A stretch of DNA of 64,000 nt from Paraburkholderia flagellata (GCF_021390645.1 NZ_JAJEJT010000004.1:868001-932000), one strand, 5' to 3'; shown: positions 25,183-34,672, counted from the first letter of the stretch. Notes: generated by a model not told the origin, from the letters alone. Program-made: numbers and translations.

Positions 25183-26793
25183 CTATGCGCCAGCCGTCAT
25201 GCGCGGGTCGGGCGACATATGCGCCCCGTTCGCGCGATACCAGCGCATGAACGCCTCCGACGGCATGGGCTTCGCGTAGAAAAAGCCCTGTATGTACGTG
25301 ACGCCGCGTGCGCACAGGTAGTCGCGTTGCACCTGAGTCTCGACGCCCTCCGCCACGAGCCGTGCCCCAAGGCCATGCGCAAGATCGATGATGGCGTCGA
25401 GCACCGCCGCCTTCTTGTCTTCGGGATCGATCGTGAGCACGAAGCCCCGATCGATCTTCAGGATATCGAATGGAAATTTCTCGAGATACGAGAGTGAGCA
25501 ATATCCGGTGCCAAAATCATCGATGGCGACGTTGACGCCCTCGTGCCGCAAGGTCAACAGACTCTTGCGCGCCTGCTCGGTATTGCACACCAGCGTGCGC
25601 TCGGTAATTTCCAGCGTGATCGTCGCGCCATGCGGCGCCACAGCCGCGCGCAGTCCCCGCACGTCGCTCACGAGTTCTTCGCCCGACAAATGCTCGGGCG
25701 CGAAATTGACCCCGAGGTGAAAGCCTGGCGCGACGTTCCACGTAGCGACGTCGCGCGCGATAAGCTTCAAGAGATACTGCGTGAGCGGCACGATCACGTG
25801 CTCTTCTTCTGCGGCCTGAATGAACTCGTCCGGACGCGTCGCGCCTGTGCCTGGCCGCACCCAGCGCAGCAACGCCTCCGCGCCCTCGCACCGCTGCGTC
25901 TCTACGCAGTAGAGCGGCTGGTATTCGACATGGAATTCATTCGCGCGCATGCCCCGCAGCAGTTGCTCGCGGCGCGACTGTCCGCTTTGCTGCAAGCGCC
26001 GCACGAGCCAGGCGAGCAGTGCAGATAATGCTGCCGCCCATGGCATATAGCGCAGCAGCAGGCCGCCCCACGTTTCGTTGATGCGCTCGGGCCGCCCGTA
26101 GATCTTCAGGTCGATCGTGGCGCTCGCCATGCGCTTTTGCACGTCGGCCAGCAGCGGCGCGCCGCGAACGTTCACGAGCGCCATGGCTTCGCGCAACACG
26201 GTGCCCTCGCCCACGCGCAACTCGGCCTGGCGAAATACCGAGAGCGGCGCGGCGCCATGCAGCAGGTCCAGCACGTACTGCACGTCCACCACGGCCACGA
26301 CCGCATGCCCCGCTTCGCCCGCTGCGCCAACCAGCAGTGAGGGGCGGTTGCGCACCATCGGCGTGTCGTCGACGATCATGAGCCATTCGTCGTCCGAGGC
26401 GGGCACATTTCCGTTGAGCAAGCCGTCGGCGGGAAGCGCCTGTTGCGCGATGGCGGACGAGCAGGCGATGCGGCCGCCATGCAGGATGTTGAGCGTGCGC
26501 ACGTAGGGCACGGTGGCGGCCTTGAACGTGAGGTCCGGCGAGAGCGTTTCGCATGCCTCGGCCGCGCGCGGCGCGAACGTGCGCGCCGCGCTTTGCGCCG
26601 TCTCGACGATCGAAACGACCTGCCCGACGATGAACGTGGAAGCGAGCGTCGCCTCGCGCTGCGCAATGCGCTCGGCCTCGTAGCGTCCGAGCGCCACACA
26701 CAGCAGGATCGGAATCAGCGCCACGACCAGCAGCACGAGCAAACGCGAAACTCGCGCGCGGACCGTGCCGGGGTTGGGCGGCACTTCAGGCAA
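25183..26793 (-). CDS. EAL-domain c-di-GMP phosphodiesterase with CSS-motif periplasmic sensor
   Basis: 536 aa, membrane-bound. A first membrane segment (LLVLLVVALIPILLCVAL) is followed by a periplasmic CSS-motif domain (the CSS is in GGRIACSSAIAQQ) that senses redox state in relatives, then a second membrane segment (LPWAAALSALLAWLV-like, near residue 255). The cytoplasmic EAL domain keeps the catalytic set: EALLRW, NFAPEHL, EITERTL, DDFGTGYCSL, KIDRGF, EGVET and QGFFYAKPM. It should break down c-di-GMP. The start is TTG 26793, chosen for GGAGGA five bases upstream; GTG 26784 is the alternative. It ends 152 bases before the SsuA-like start on the same strand. Confidence 0.9.
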   Translation of the reverse strand: MPEVPPNPGTVRARVSRLLVLLVVALIPILLCVALGRYEAERIAQREATLASTFIVGQVVSIVETAQSAARTFAPRAAEACETLSPDLTFKAATVPYVRTLNILHGGRIACSSAIAQQALPADGLLNGNVPASDDEWLMIVDDTPMVRNRPSLLVGAAGEAGHAVVAVVDVQYVLDLLHGAAPLSVFRQAELRVGEGTVLREAMALVNVRGAPLLADVQKRMASATIDLKIYGRPERINETWGGLLLRYMPWAAALSALLAWLVRRLQQSGQSRREQLLRGMRANEFHVEYQPLYCVETQRCEGAEALLRWVRPGTGATRPDEFIQAAEEEHVIVPLTQYLLKLIARDVATWNVAPGFHLGVNFAPEHLSGEELVSDVRGLRAAVAPHGATITLEITERTLVCNTEQARKSLLTLRHEGVNVAIDDFGTGYCSLSYLEKFPFDILKIDRGFVLTIDPEDKKAAVLDAIIDLAHGLGARLVAEGVETQVQRDYLCARGVTYIQGFFYAKPMPSEAFMRWYRANGAHMSPDPRMTAGA

Positions 26794-26919
26794 GGCGTCC
26801 TCCGCACCAGGGCCGTCATGGAGGGTGGCTACGGTATGACGCCAACATACACCAACGCGCTTGCGGCGCGCGCTCGCGGTGCCGGGCGCGACGCGAACGT
26901 CAGCTAACGTGAGCGCGCG

Positions 26920-28824
26920 TCATGCGCATTCGATGCGGTTGCGTCCGTCCCTTTTCGCGCGGTAGAGCGCGAAGTCGCTGCGCGTGAGCGCGGCTTCGGC
27001 GTTCATGTCGGCGGCGCTCATCAGCGTGATGCCGATACTCACGGTAAGCGCCACCACATCGCCAACCACCGCGAGCGGTTCCGCGGCGAAGCGCTCCTGA
27101 ATGCGCAGCGCGACGCGTTGCGCGCCTTCGAGGTCGGTGGCAGCAAGCAAAATCGCAAACTCCTCGCCGCCGATGCGGCCGGCAAGGTCGCCCGCGCGCA
27201 ACTGCGTGCGCAGGATCTCGGCGAAATGACGCAGCACGTGGTCGCCGATCGCGTGGCCCCAGCGGTCGTTGATCGACTTGAAGTGGTCGAGGTCGCACAT
27301 CATCACGACCGCGCTAGCGCCGCCGCGCCGCGCCTGCGCAAGCTGCGCCTCGACGCGGGCCATGAAGTGACGGCGGTTGGCCAGACGCGTGAGGCCGTCG
27401 GTGCTGGCGAATTCCTGCAGTTCGGCTTCGATGCGCTTGCGCTCCGTTGCATCCGTGATGAAGCCATGCCAGACCGTCGTGCCGTCGGCGAGACGCTGCG
27501 GCCTGGCATCGCCCTGGCGCCAGCGCAAGCCCTGCTGCGGCAGCAGCACGCGAAACTCCAGATGCCACGGCGTGAGGTTCGCCGCGGACTGTTCGAACGA
27601 GGCGCGCCATGCGTCGAGATCGTCGGGATGAATCAGCGCGTCGATGTACGCCGTGTCCTGCGCGGCTTGCCCGGGCGTGAGTTCGAAGATTTCCGCTATG
27701 CCCGCGCTCGCATAGGAGAAGGACGCGCGGCCGCCGGGCACCTGGCGGCGCTGGAACACGAGGCCCGGCACCTCGTTCGTGAGATTCGTGACGAGCGCCG
27801 CGCTCTCGCGCAAACGCTCGGCCATCTCGCGCATCGAGGTGATGTCCGTGGTCGTGCCGATCATGCGCAGCGCGCGCCCGTACGCGTCGCGGCTCATGAC
27901 CTTGCCGCGGCTGCAGATCCACTTGTAGCGGCCGTCCTTGCAGCGAATGCGGTGCTCGACCTCGTAGGTCGGTGTGCGGCCTTCGAAATGCGCCTGCATC
28001 GCAGCCTTCACGTACTCGCGGTCGTCGGGATGCAGCCGCAGATAGCTGTCTTCGATACGGCTCGTCAACTCGTGCTCGGTGTAGCCGAGAATCGCCTTCC
28101 AGCCCACCGAATAGCGGATCTCGCCCGTCACCACGTCGCGGTCCCAGATGCCCGTGCCGCTGCCTGCGATGGCGTGCGCGAGCAGGCGTTCGTGCTCGCG
28201 CAACGCTTCGAGTTCGGCTTGCAGCGCGGATTCGTCGGTGGCCGGGACTTCGATGTCGCGGCTCGTGGCGAGCGCTGGCCGCGCGGCCAGCGCCGCCGCC
28301 ACGCGCGCAAAGTCGCCGAGGCTCGCGCGGCCGGCGGCGTCCAGTTCGCGCGGGGCGGGGTCGATCAGGCAGAGGCTGCCCACGTGCTCGCCCTGCGCAC
28401 CGTGCAGAGGCCACGCGGCCACGAAACGTAGCGGTTTGCTTGCGTATGCAAGCACGTTGCACCAGGCGGGATCCGCGGAAATATCGGGCACGATGAACGG
28501 CTCGCGCACGCCGCTTTCGCTTGTTCGATGCGCCAGCGTGCGCAGCGCTTCGTAGAGCGTTTCGTCCACGCCGGCATCGAGCCCGTGCACAGCGGGCGCC
28601 TCGCCGGGCACCACGCAGGCAGCCGCTACACCGAAATGCGCTGCGACGAGGCGCAACAGGCCGTCGAGCAACGGGTCCGCCGCTGCGTGCCCGGCGGTGA
28701 GCGAAGCCGCATGTTCGTGCGAGCGCAACGAATCGCGCGGGGCGGCGCCCGCCTCACGCGCCCCGGCATACGCGGCTTCGCCTACGGGCGGCACGGCCTC
28801 GGGCGTCGACGAGGGAACGGTCAT
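26920..28824 (-). CDS. GAF-PAS-PAS-GGDEF diguanylate cyclase
   Basis: 634 aa, soluble. A GAF domain (about residues 50-190; EPFIVPDISADPAWCNVLAYASKPLRFVAAWPL) is followed by two PAS/PAC units (YSVGWKAILGYTEHELTSRIEDSYLRLHPDD; then FTLTP-like AQDTAYIDALIHPDD ... WHLEFRVLLPQQGLRWRQG). The C-terminal GGDEF domain has the active-site motif GGEEF in GRIGGEEFAILLA and an intact inhibitory RxxD (RAGD) five residues before it. It should make c-di-GMP with product feedback. It lies 126 bases upstream of the EAL gene in the same direction, so the pair may be co-expressed and opposed in activity. Confidence 0.92.
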   Translation of the reverse strand: MTVPSSTPEAVPPVGEAAYAGAREAGAAPRDSLRSHEHAASLTAGHAAADPLLDGLLRLVAAHFGVAAACVVPGEAPAVHGLDAGVDETLYEALRTLAHRTSESGVREPFIVPDISADPAWCNVLAYASKPLRFVAAWPLHGAQGEHVGSLCLIDPAPRELDAAGRASLGDFARVAAALAARPALATSRDIEVPATDESALQAELEALREHERLLAHAIAGSGTGIWDRDVVTGEIRYSVGWKAILGYTEHELTSRIEDSYLRLHPDDREYVKAAMQAHFEGRTPTYEVEHRIRCKDGRYKWICSRGKVMSRDAYGRALRMIGTTTDITSMREMAERLRESAALVTNLTNEVPGLVFQRRQVPGGRASFSYASAGIAEIFELTPGQAAQDTAYIDALIHPDDLDAWRASFEQSAANLTPWHLEFRVLLPQQGLRWRQGDARPQRLADGTTVWHGFITDATERKRIEAELQEFASTDGLTRLANRRHFMARVEAQLAQARRGGASAVVMMCDLDHFKSINDRWGHAIGDHVLRHFAEILRTQLRAGDLAGRIGGEEFAILLAATDLEGAQRVALRIQERFAAEPLAVVGDVVALTVSIGITLMSAADMNAEAALTRSDFALYRAKRDGRNRIECA

Positions 28825-28900
28825 GGCATGCGCTCATACAGGAAATTCGAGCGCCTAGTATATAGCGCGCGCGTGACGGCCCGAAAGCGGCCCGCAAGCC

Positions 28901-29944
28901 TCAGGTGTCGCCGCGCCGGCGGAACACCCACCAACCCAGCAGCGCCGTGAAGGTCGCGACGAGCACCACCATGAGCCAGAAGCCGTGGCGGTTCTCCGCA
29001 AGCGGAATGCCACCCACGTTCATGCCGAAGAAGCCCGCGACGATGTTGATCGGCAGCGCGAGCACGGTGACGAGCGTGAGCGTGAACAGCGTGCGGTTGT
29101 TCTGCTCTTCGAGCCGCGCACCAATTTCTTCCTGCAACAGCTTGATGCGCTCGACGAGTCCGGCCATGTCGCCCAGCACGAGCGAGAACTCCTCGGTTGC
29201 CTCGCGCAGGTCCTGCATGTCGGGTGTCTGGAGCCAGCGCGGCGGGCGCGCGAGCAGACGGAAGATCGAGCCCGGCTCCGGCGCGAGCATGCGTTGCAGG
29301 CGCACCAGGATGCGCCGCATGGCCGCGAGTTCGTGGCGGCTCGCGAAGCGGCGCGAGGCGAGGAACTGGTCCTCGGCGCGATCGACATCGACGCTCGTGC
29401 GACGCACGATCTCCACCATCAGGTCGGCCTGGTCGCGCATCAAGTGGATCAGCAACTCGGCCGGCGAGCGGAACGTCTCGCCGTTGCGCACGTAGCCGCG
29501 CAGACGGTCGATGGAGCGCAGCGGCTTGCGCCGCGCCGTGACGAGAATGCGCTCGTGCGTGTATGACCAGAGCGTCGCGATCTGCGAGGGCGTGAGTTCG
29601 AAATCGAACATCACGTCGTTGACCACGGCGAACAGCCCATTGTCGACGTGTTCGATGCGTGTGGAGTGCGAGCCTTCCACGAGCATCTCGAAGAAGGCGT
29701 CGGGCAGGTCGAGATGCGCGCGCATCCACGGTTGCGCCGCGGCATGGGCGAGATTGAAGTGCAGCCAGTAAAACGTATCGTCGCTCGCGGCTTGCGGCTC
29801 GCCGCTCTCGTGCGTGCGCCGCAGCGCCTCGAGGACATCGTCGCACGTGACGGGCTGACCGGGCTGGCCGGGCGTGAAGCGAAAACCGCAAACGAGCCCC
29901 GACAGGTCGGCGCCATACGTTGCGACGGACGAAGCGAAATCCAT
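28901..29944 (-). CDS. zntB: CorA/ZntB-type metal cation transporter
   Basis: 347 aa. A large cytoplasmic domain (about 280 residues, helical and charged) is followed by two C-terminal membrane segments. The family signature is FFGMNVGGIPL between them, with the Gly-Met-Asn pore motif. The GGIPL ending and the short tail (FRRRGDT) resemble ZntB rather than CorA, so zinc transport is more likely than magnesium uptake. ATG 29944 gives a normal length; the frame is open further upstream without support. Confidence 0.88.
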   Translation of the reverse strand: MDFASSVATYGADLSGLVCGFRFTPGQPGQPVTCDDVLEALRRTHESGEPQAASDDTFYWLHFNLAHAAAQPWMRAHLDLPDAFFEMLVEGSHSTRIEHVDNGLFAVVNDVMFDFELTPSQIATLWSYTHERILVTARRKPLRSIDRLRGYVRNGETFRSPAELLIHLMRDQADLMVEIVRRTSVDVDRAEDQFLASRRFASRHELAAMRRILVRLQRMLAPEPGSIFRLLARPPRWLQTPDMQDLREATEEFSLVLGDMAGLVERIKLLQEEIGARLEEQNNRTLFTLTLVTVLALPINIVAGFFGMNVGGIPLAENRHGFWLMVVLVATFTALLGWWVFRRRGDT

Positions 29945-30060
29945 GGTCGTCGTGGCCGGTTGATCGGCGCACAGCATGCCATACGCGTGCTTTTGCAGGC
30001 AAGCAAGCGCGCGAATCGATGCGCCCGACACGCGCGCGTAATCTACCTGTGTTACGCGGC

Positions 30061-31314
30061 TCAAGCGTCGCCGGGCAAACCTAGCTGTGTACGGCCGAGC
30101 GGGGTGAGATCGGCCACACCTGCCCGATCCGCCAGATCGGCTTCGATGTGCTCAGGCGGAAAGTCGGGCGGACTGCGGCCTTCGAGGAAACTCGGCAACT
30201 GGCGCTGCAAATAGGCGTCGTTCTTCGAACAACCCGGTGTGGCCGGAATGTACATCACGTTGCTGTAACCGCTGCCGCGGTGCTCGTCTTCCACTGAGTG
30301 AATCACGTCGCAGTGCCAGAACACGGTGTCGCCAGCCTGCATCTGCGGAATCGATGTCAGCGCATCGAACAACGGCGCGTGCCACTCGGCGGAAATCGGC
30401 AGCCCACGCCCCGGCTGCGCGCCGCACAGGTCGTCCTCGGCCACGTCGTCCTGCAGCGCGCGCAGGAGGACGTACGCCATCGCGTTGGCGATCGGCACGA
30501 CCTGCAGCGTGCCGTCGCCGGGCCCCTGCGGCGTGAGCGCGGTCCAGCCCTGGAAAGTGCGGAACATCGACGAGGCGATGCGCGAAGGAATCTCGCTCGC
30601 GTGTGTGCGGTAAGCGCCGTCGAATGGGTCGTAGCGCCGCCAGTCGCCCGAGAACACGTGGCGATACACCTGGCGGAAACTCTCGTCGACCCAGCGCTCG
30701 ACTGCGCCGCCGTCGCAATGCGCGGCGAGGCCGGGCGCGGCCGTTCCGGGCGGCCGGCGCCGCAGACGGTCGGCGTAGGCGGGCACGACGTCAGGATCGA
30801 AATGCACGCGCCCTTCGCTCTCGTGGCGCCACAGGCGGTTGAGGAAGACGCGTGCGGCGGTGAGTTCGGCGGACTCGCGCGCCTGCACCTGCGGGCGCGA
30901 CCAGTAGACGCCATAGATCAGCGGACGGCTCGCTTGCGGCGGGAGGGCATTGCGCTGCGCCGCGCGTTCGGCGGCACGCGCGTCGAGATCGTTGCGCGCC
31001 ACGTAATCGGCGATTTCGGCGTCCCAGCGCGCGGCCTGCTCCGGCTCGAACACGCGGCGGATCACACAGACGCCGCGCGCTTTCACGCGCGCAATCGCCT
31101 CGGCGCTCACACGCTGCGCCGCGATGTCGGCGAAAGCGATCTCGGGAATCACGGCCTCACCGGCCTCGCGCAGCCGCGCGATGTGCCGCGCTTCTTCGCC
31201 AATGGCCTGCGAGACCTCCTCGAACACTTCGCGATAGTTCGGCAGTTGCGCGCGCAACATGCGCTTGGCCTGCCGAATCGCGGCCGGGACATCGTCGATT
31301 TGAAGTGCCGCCAT
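30061..31314 (-). CDS. DUF1479 family protein (YbiU-like, probable Fe(II)/2-oxoglutarate-dependent oxygenase fold)
   Basis: 417 aa, close to the ~420 of YbiU. Features include an N-terminal helical region (AAIRQAKRMLRAQLPNYREVFEEVSQAIGEEA), the segment VCVIRRVFEPEQAARWDAEIADYV, which resembles the entry of dioxygenases, and HCDGGAVERWVDE and FWHCDVIHSVED, whose His and Asp could bind iron. The reaction is unknown. ATG 31314 has GGAGA six bases upstream; an ATG four codons before is less well placed. The next gene on this strand, zntB, starts 117 bases on. Confidence 0.82.
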   Translation of the reverse strand: MAALQIDDVPAAIRQAKRMLRAQLPNYREVFEEVSQAIGEEARHIARLREAGEAVIPEIAFADIAAQRVSAEAIARVKARGVCVIRRVFEPEQAARWDAEIADYVARNDLDARAAERAAQRNALPPQASRPLIYGVYWSRPQVQARESAELTAARVFLNRLWRHESEGRVHFDPDVVPAYADRLRRRPPGTAAPGLAAHCDGGAVERWVDESFRQVYRHVFSGDWRRYDPFDGAYRTHASEIPSRIASSMFRTFQGWTALTPQGPGDGTLQVVPIANAMAYVLLRALQDDVAEDDLCGAQPGRGLPISAEWHAPLFDALTSIPQMQAGDTVFWHCDVIHSVEDEHRGSGYSNVMYIPATPGCSKNDAYLQRQLPSFLEGRSPPDFPPEHIEADLADRAGVADLTPLGRTQLGLPGDA

Positions 31315-31605
31315 GCGTGTCTCCATCGGGGTTGAATGCCGTCGTTGAATCGCAAGCATACGCTTGAATGGCACACGCCTGCGATAGCCGGTCGGCATCC
31401 CTCTCCCCGCACCTCCGAATTTTGAACAGGCAACCGTGCAGGTTTGGCTGTATATCTCCATCATTCGAGAGATGTTCCGGCGCAATCCACGTGGCCAGCT
31501 ATGGCCACGCGTTTTCCACCAGCGCGTGGGTCATGGATTCACACTCGTCTCAATTGCCGTTTCCCTGGCAGTGCCAGGTTCGCGCAAACGAGGGCTGAAC
31601 CCCGT
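31315..31605. other. Intergenic region between the DUF1479 and esterase genes
   Basis: 291 bases with no convincing gene. It holds short inverted repeats: CGTGGCC and GGCCACG (31490-31509, six-base loop) and CCACGCG with CGCGTGG (31505-31529). They overlap, so only one hairpin can form at a time. The esterase gene ends at 31606 and the DUF1479 promoter should be here. Confidence 0.45.
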
Positions 31606-32709
31606 TCACGCCATTTCACCTGCAGCGCTTTGACGTTGCCGCCGGAAGAACTGCCACATCATCGACATCGCGTCGGGGCCTCGATCCGAATGAAACGGTT
31701 CGCGCGGGTCGCCGCCGCTCCATGAGTGCCCGAGCCCTCGAACGACACACACCCGTACGACGAGCCTGCCCGATTTGACATAGTCGGTGTACGCCACCGC
31801 GTCGCGGCTATAGGTCCGTATCTCGCCAACGCGCAATTCACCCTGCGTGTCGAGCAGCCGGTTGACACGCGCGAACTGCATGCCGAGCTGCATGGCGTTG
31901 CGCCTGTCCACGACCGCGTCGATTTCGCCTTGCACGATGAACGCGGGCATACCGGGATGCACGGCGACGTCGAGCGCGGCATCGACGAGATGCACCGGCT
32001 CTTCGCGGCTGGCGTGACGCATGACGTTCATCGCGCTCATCGTGGATGTGGCCGCGCCGAATACCGGCCCGGAGTGCAGACCCACGGCCGCGAAGCGCCA
32101 CGCATAGCGCATGGCGAGCACGGACGCGAGTCCCGCCCCCGCCGAGATGCCCGCGAGATAGATGCGCTCGCGGTCGAATCCGTGCTCGCGCGCGATCGCA
32201 TCGACGAGCGAGGCCACCGCTGGCGCCTCCGACTGCGCATGATCGCCGTGCCAGTGCCAGCACCGCTGTGCGTGCGAGGTTTTCGCCTGCTCGGGCAGCA
32301 GCACGGCAAAGCCTGACCGATCCGCCAGCCGGCAAACCCGCGTGCCTGCGGCGAACGACTCCGCCGTCTGCTTGCAGCCGTGTAGCATGACCACGAGCGG
32401 CAGGTCCGTGGCGCTGAGCGCACCAGCGGGCAGATAGAGCGCATAAGCGAGATGATTGACGAGATGCCCGGCCCTGGGCGGCGCGGAATGATAGGAGCGG
32501 ATCCACCTGCCGCCCGTGCCTACCGGTTGCGCACGCCCCACGTGCGCCTTCCCGGCGCGCTTCGCCGGCTTGGCTACCGGCCTCGCGACCGGCGCGGCCT
32601 TGGCGGGCGTCGCTTTGCGTGCGGTGGTTTTTTTCTTCGGTCGCGTCGTGCTCATGCGGGTGAGCAGTTCGAGACCTTTGAGCCAGACGCTGGTCTTTTT
32701 CCTGGGCAT
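31606..32709 (-). CDS. PHB-depolymerase-family alpha/beta-hydrolase esterase
   Basis: 367 aa. It opens MPRKKTSVWLKGLELL, a start common to Burkholderia relatives, followed by a Lys/Ala/Pro-rich linker (residues ~20-60). The catalytic domain has LHGCKQTAESFAAGT (oxyanion region), the lipase box GISAG with Ser189, and a His in GLGHSWSGGD. The family cuts short- or medium-chain polyhydroxyalkanoates or aryl esters. No classical signal peptide is seen, so extracellular action is uncertain. The second in-frame ATG (MSTTRPKK) is another possible start. Confidence 0.88.
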   Translation of the reverse strand: MPRKKTSVWLKGLELLTRMSTTRPKKKTTARKATPAKAAPVARPVAKPAKRAGKAHVGRAQPVGTGGRWIRSYHSAPPRAGHLVNHLAYALYLPAGALSATDLPLVVMLHGCKQTAESFAAGTRVCRLADRSGFAVLLPEQAKTSHAQRCWHWHGDHAQSEAPAVASLVDAIAREHGFDRERIYLAGISAGAGLASVLAMRYAWRFAAVGLHSGPVFGAATSTMSAMNVMRHASREEPVHLVDAALDVAVHPGMPAFIVQGEIDAVVDRRNAMQLGMQFARVNRLLDTQGELRVGEIRTYSRDAVAYTDYVKSGRLVVRVCVVRGLGHSWSGGDPREPFHSDRGPDAMSMMWQFFRRQRQSAAGEMA

Positions 32710-33019
32710 GAGCAATGGCGACAAGGCGTTTTGTTCACGTCACGCCAGGAGCCACGCGGCGGACACCGCTGTACAGCGATCGAGCCGCTGCGAGTCCGAC
32801 CATCATAGCGGCCCTGACCTCGCGCTGAATTTCGCGTGACAGCACGCCGCTGACTGCTTAAACGTCGCAAGTGTCGCGGCGCTATAATTTCGGTCACCGT
32901 TGCCGCGCTGCCCATTCGAATACCGGTAAAAGACAGACTCAGTCGCGCTGAAACCGGAAAGAAAGGCCGTACGCAACGGTAGCCGAACGGTTCGGCATGA
33001 CCCGCTTTCCACCATTCCC
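32710..33019. other. Divergent promoter region between esterase and chromate transporter genes
   Basis: 310 bases without a gene. It must hold the promoters of the two divergent genes. A TATAAT hexamer on the plus strand (32883-32888) is the only clear box; a convincing -35 element is not seen at the usual distance. Confidence 0.45.
32883..32888 (+). promoter_or_regulatory. Candidate -10 box of the chromate transporter operon
   Basis: TATAAT, rare in this GC-rich DNA, 132 bases before the first chr gene. CTTAAA at 32857-32862 is a poor -35 at 20 bp spacing. Low confidence. Confidence 0.3.
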
Positions 33020-33592
33020 GTGACTGCTTCCACGCCAAACGCCCCGCCGCGCCCCACGCTGCTCGGACTCTTTCTGATATTCAGCCGCATTGGCTTGACG
33101 AGCTTTGGCGGCGGTTTGAGCGGCTGGCTGTTGCGCGAATTCGTTCAGGATCGCAACTGGATCAGCGAAGAGGACTTCCTCAACGGGCTCGCCATCTCAC
33201 AGGCACTGCCCGGCATCAACGTCAAGAACATGGCGATCTGGATCGGGTATCGGCTGCTCGGCTGGCGTGGCGCCGCCGTGGCCGTCACCGGTATCGTCGT
33301 GCCGCCCGCGTGTCTGATCATCGTGATTGGCAGCGTGGTCGGCGCGCTCATCTTCCATCCGCTCACGCAGATCCTGATCGCTGGCGCCGCTGCAGCGGCC
33401 ACAGGCTTGTCGCTGTCGATGGGTGTCGTCACCGCGCGACGTGTGCGGCGACAAGGGCTTCCGCTGCTGCTCATGGCGGCGACCTTTCTTGCAATCGGCA
33501 TTCTGCGTTTGTCACTGGTGTGGGTGGTCGTGGCGGGCGGCTCGGTGAGCGTGCTCTACGAATACGTGGCGATCCGCCGAGGTGCGCGATGA
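33020..33592 (+). CDS. Chromate transporter, first half-size subunit (ChrA/CHR family)
   Basis: 190 aa, about five or six membrane segments. The family motif is FSRIGLTSFGGGLSGWLLREFVQ near the N-terminus, then LSQALPGINVKNMAIWIGYRLLGWRGA. It is a short-chain CHR protein that works with the next gene's product. The start GTG 33020 is open but has no visible ribosome-binding site. The stop overlaps the second gene by ATGA. CHR proteins export chromate or related anions; the specificity here is not shown. Confidence 0.87.
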   Translation: MTASTPNAPPRPTLLGLFLIFSRIGLTSFGGGLSGWLLREFVQDRNWISEEDFLNGLAISQALPGINVKNMAIWIGYRLLGWRGAAVAVTGIVVPPACLIIVIGSVVGALIFHPLTQILIAGAAAAATGLSLSMGVVTARRVRRQGLPLLLMAATFLAIGILRLSLVWVVVAGGSVSVLYEYVAIRRGAR

Positions 33593-34158
33593 ACGGACGC
33601 CTGCTCGGTCAGCTTGCTGCCATTTTCGCGCCACTTTCGCTCGTGACGATCGGCGGCGGCCAGGCGATCGTCGCGGAGATTCAGCGCCAGGTCGTGGAAG
33701 TTCATCCATGGATGACGCATTCGCAATTCGCCGCCGACTTCGCGATTTCGCGCATGGCGCCGGGCCCGGGCTCGCTGCTCGTCACGCTGATCGGCTGGCA
33801 GGTCGCCGGTTTCTGGGGCGCGCTCGTGGCGACCGCAGCGCTCTTGCTGCCAACGGGCTTCCTCATCTACGGCGTCACGCATATCTGGGGCCGCTATCAG
33901 GGCGCGGCGTGGCAGTTGGCGCTCGAGCGCGGCCTGCGCCCCATCGCGGCCGGCATGATGCTCGCGGCGGGCTGGGTGCTGCTCAAATCGCTGAATGGCG
34001 GCCTTCCCGCAAAGGCGATTGCCGTCGTGTCGCTTTGCGTGCTGCTCAGAACGCGGGTCAGTCCGCTCGTTCTTCTCCTTGCCGGCGCGCTTGCGCTGTT
34101 TGGCGTCAGCCTGATCGGCGCGGGCCTGCCGCATTGGCTCCAGGTGCAGCTCACGTAG
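33589..34158 (+). CDS. Chromate transporter, second half-size subunit (ChrA/CHR family)
   Basis: 189 aa with the companion CHR half: LAAIFAPLSLVTIGGGQAIVAEIQRQVVE, FAISRMAPGPGSLLVTLIGWQVAGFWGALVA, and a hydrophobic C-terminal half. ATG 33589 overlaps the stop of the first half gene (ATGA), so the two are translationally coupled. Both halves together match one long ChrA. The frame is open upstream in the other half gene, which is a shadow. Confidence 0.87.
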   Translation: MNGRLLGQLAAIFAPLSLVTIGGGQAIVAEIQRQVVEVHPWMTHSQFAADFAISRMAPGPGSLLVTLIGWQVAGFWGALVATAALLLPTGFLIYGVTHIWGRYQGAAWQLALERGLRPIAAGMMLAAGWVLLKSLNGGLPAKAIAVVSLCVLLRTRVSPLVLLLAGALALFGVSLIGAGLPHWLQVQLT

Positions 34159-34288
34159 AAAAACACCCCGCCGTTACAACTCCACGGGAATAGCAGCTCA
34201 CCCGCCGCGGTATACCCATTGCAGTCTCCGTTGATGCGACCGTGCTCCAGCCGGTCGTCGAACCATGCTATTTCATCAGGAGTTCGAA

Positions 34289-34627
34289 ATGATTAACCGC
34301 CGCCCGCTTTTCGCCTTGCTCGTCGTGACTGCTTCCATCGGCGCTGTGTCCACCGCGTCCGCGCAGGGACTCACGCGTGCCCAGGTACGCCAGCAATTGA
34401 TCGAAGCTCAGGCCAACGGCTCGCAATTCGTGAGCGATACCTCGTATCCCGATGTGAGCCCTGTATTCGCGCAGCAAGTCGCTCACGCGAAAGCACAGAA
34501 GCAACAACAGGAACCCAGCGGCATGGGCGCGCCCATGCAAGGCACGAGCGACGCCGGCGCGCCGCGCGCGCCGAGCACGACGTGCGTCGGGCCGGTGAGC
34601 TTCTGCAACCTGTATTCGGGTAGCTGA
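34289..34627 (+). CDS. DUF4148 periplasmic protein
   Basis: 112 aa. The signal peptide is cut after ASA (MINRRPLFALLVVTASIGAVSTASA|QGL). The conserved start of the mature part is GLTRAQVRQQLIEAQANG, the DUF4148 signature, followed by SDTSYPDVSPVFAQQVAHAKA. Two Cys close to the C-terminus (TTCVGPVSFCNLY) could form a disulfide, which is uncommon in the family. CAGGAG is seven bases before ATG 34289. Function unknown; such genes are widespread in Burkholderia and often occur in many copies. Confidence 0.88.
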   Translation: MINRRPLFALLVVTASIGAVSTASAQGLTRAQVRQQLIEAQANGSQFVSDTSYPDVSPVFAQQVAHAKAQKQQQEPSGMGAPMQGTSDAGAPRAPSTTCVGPVSFCNLYSGS

Positions 34628-34672
34628 AAGCGATCGTCGGCTCCCACTAGCCGCTGCCTCCCTCAGTCGAAC

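Noticed and set aside
33020..34158. Frameshifted single chrA gene
   Set aside because: Both halves have their own start and the ATGA overlap of paired short CHR genes, a known natural arrangement.
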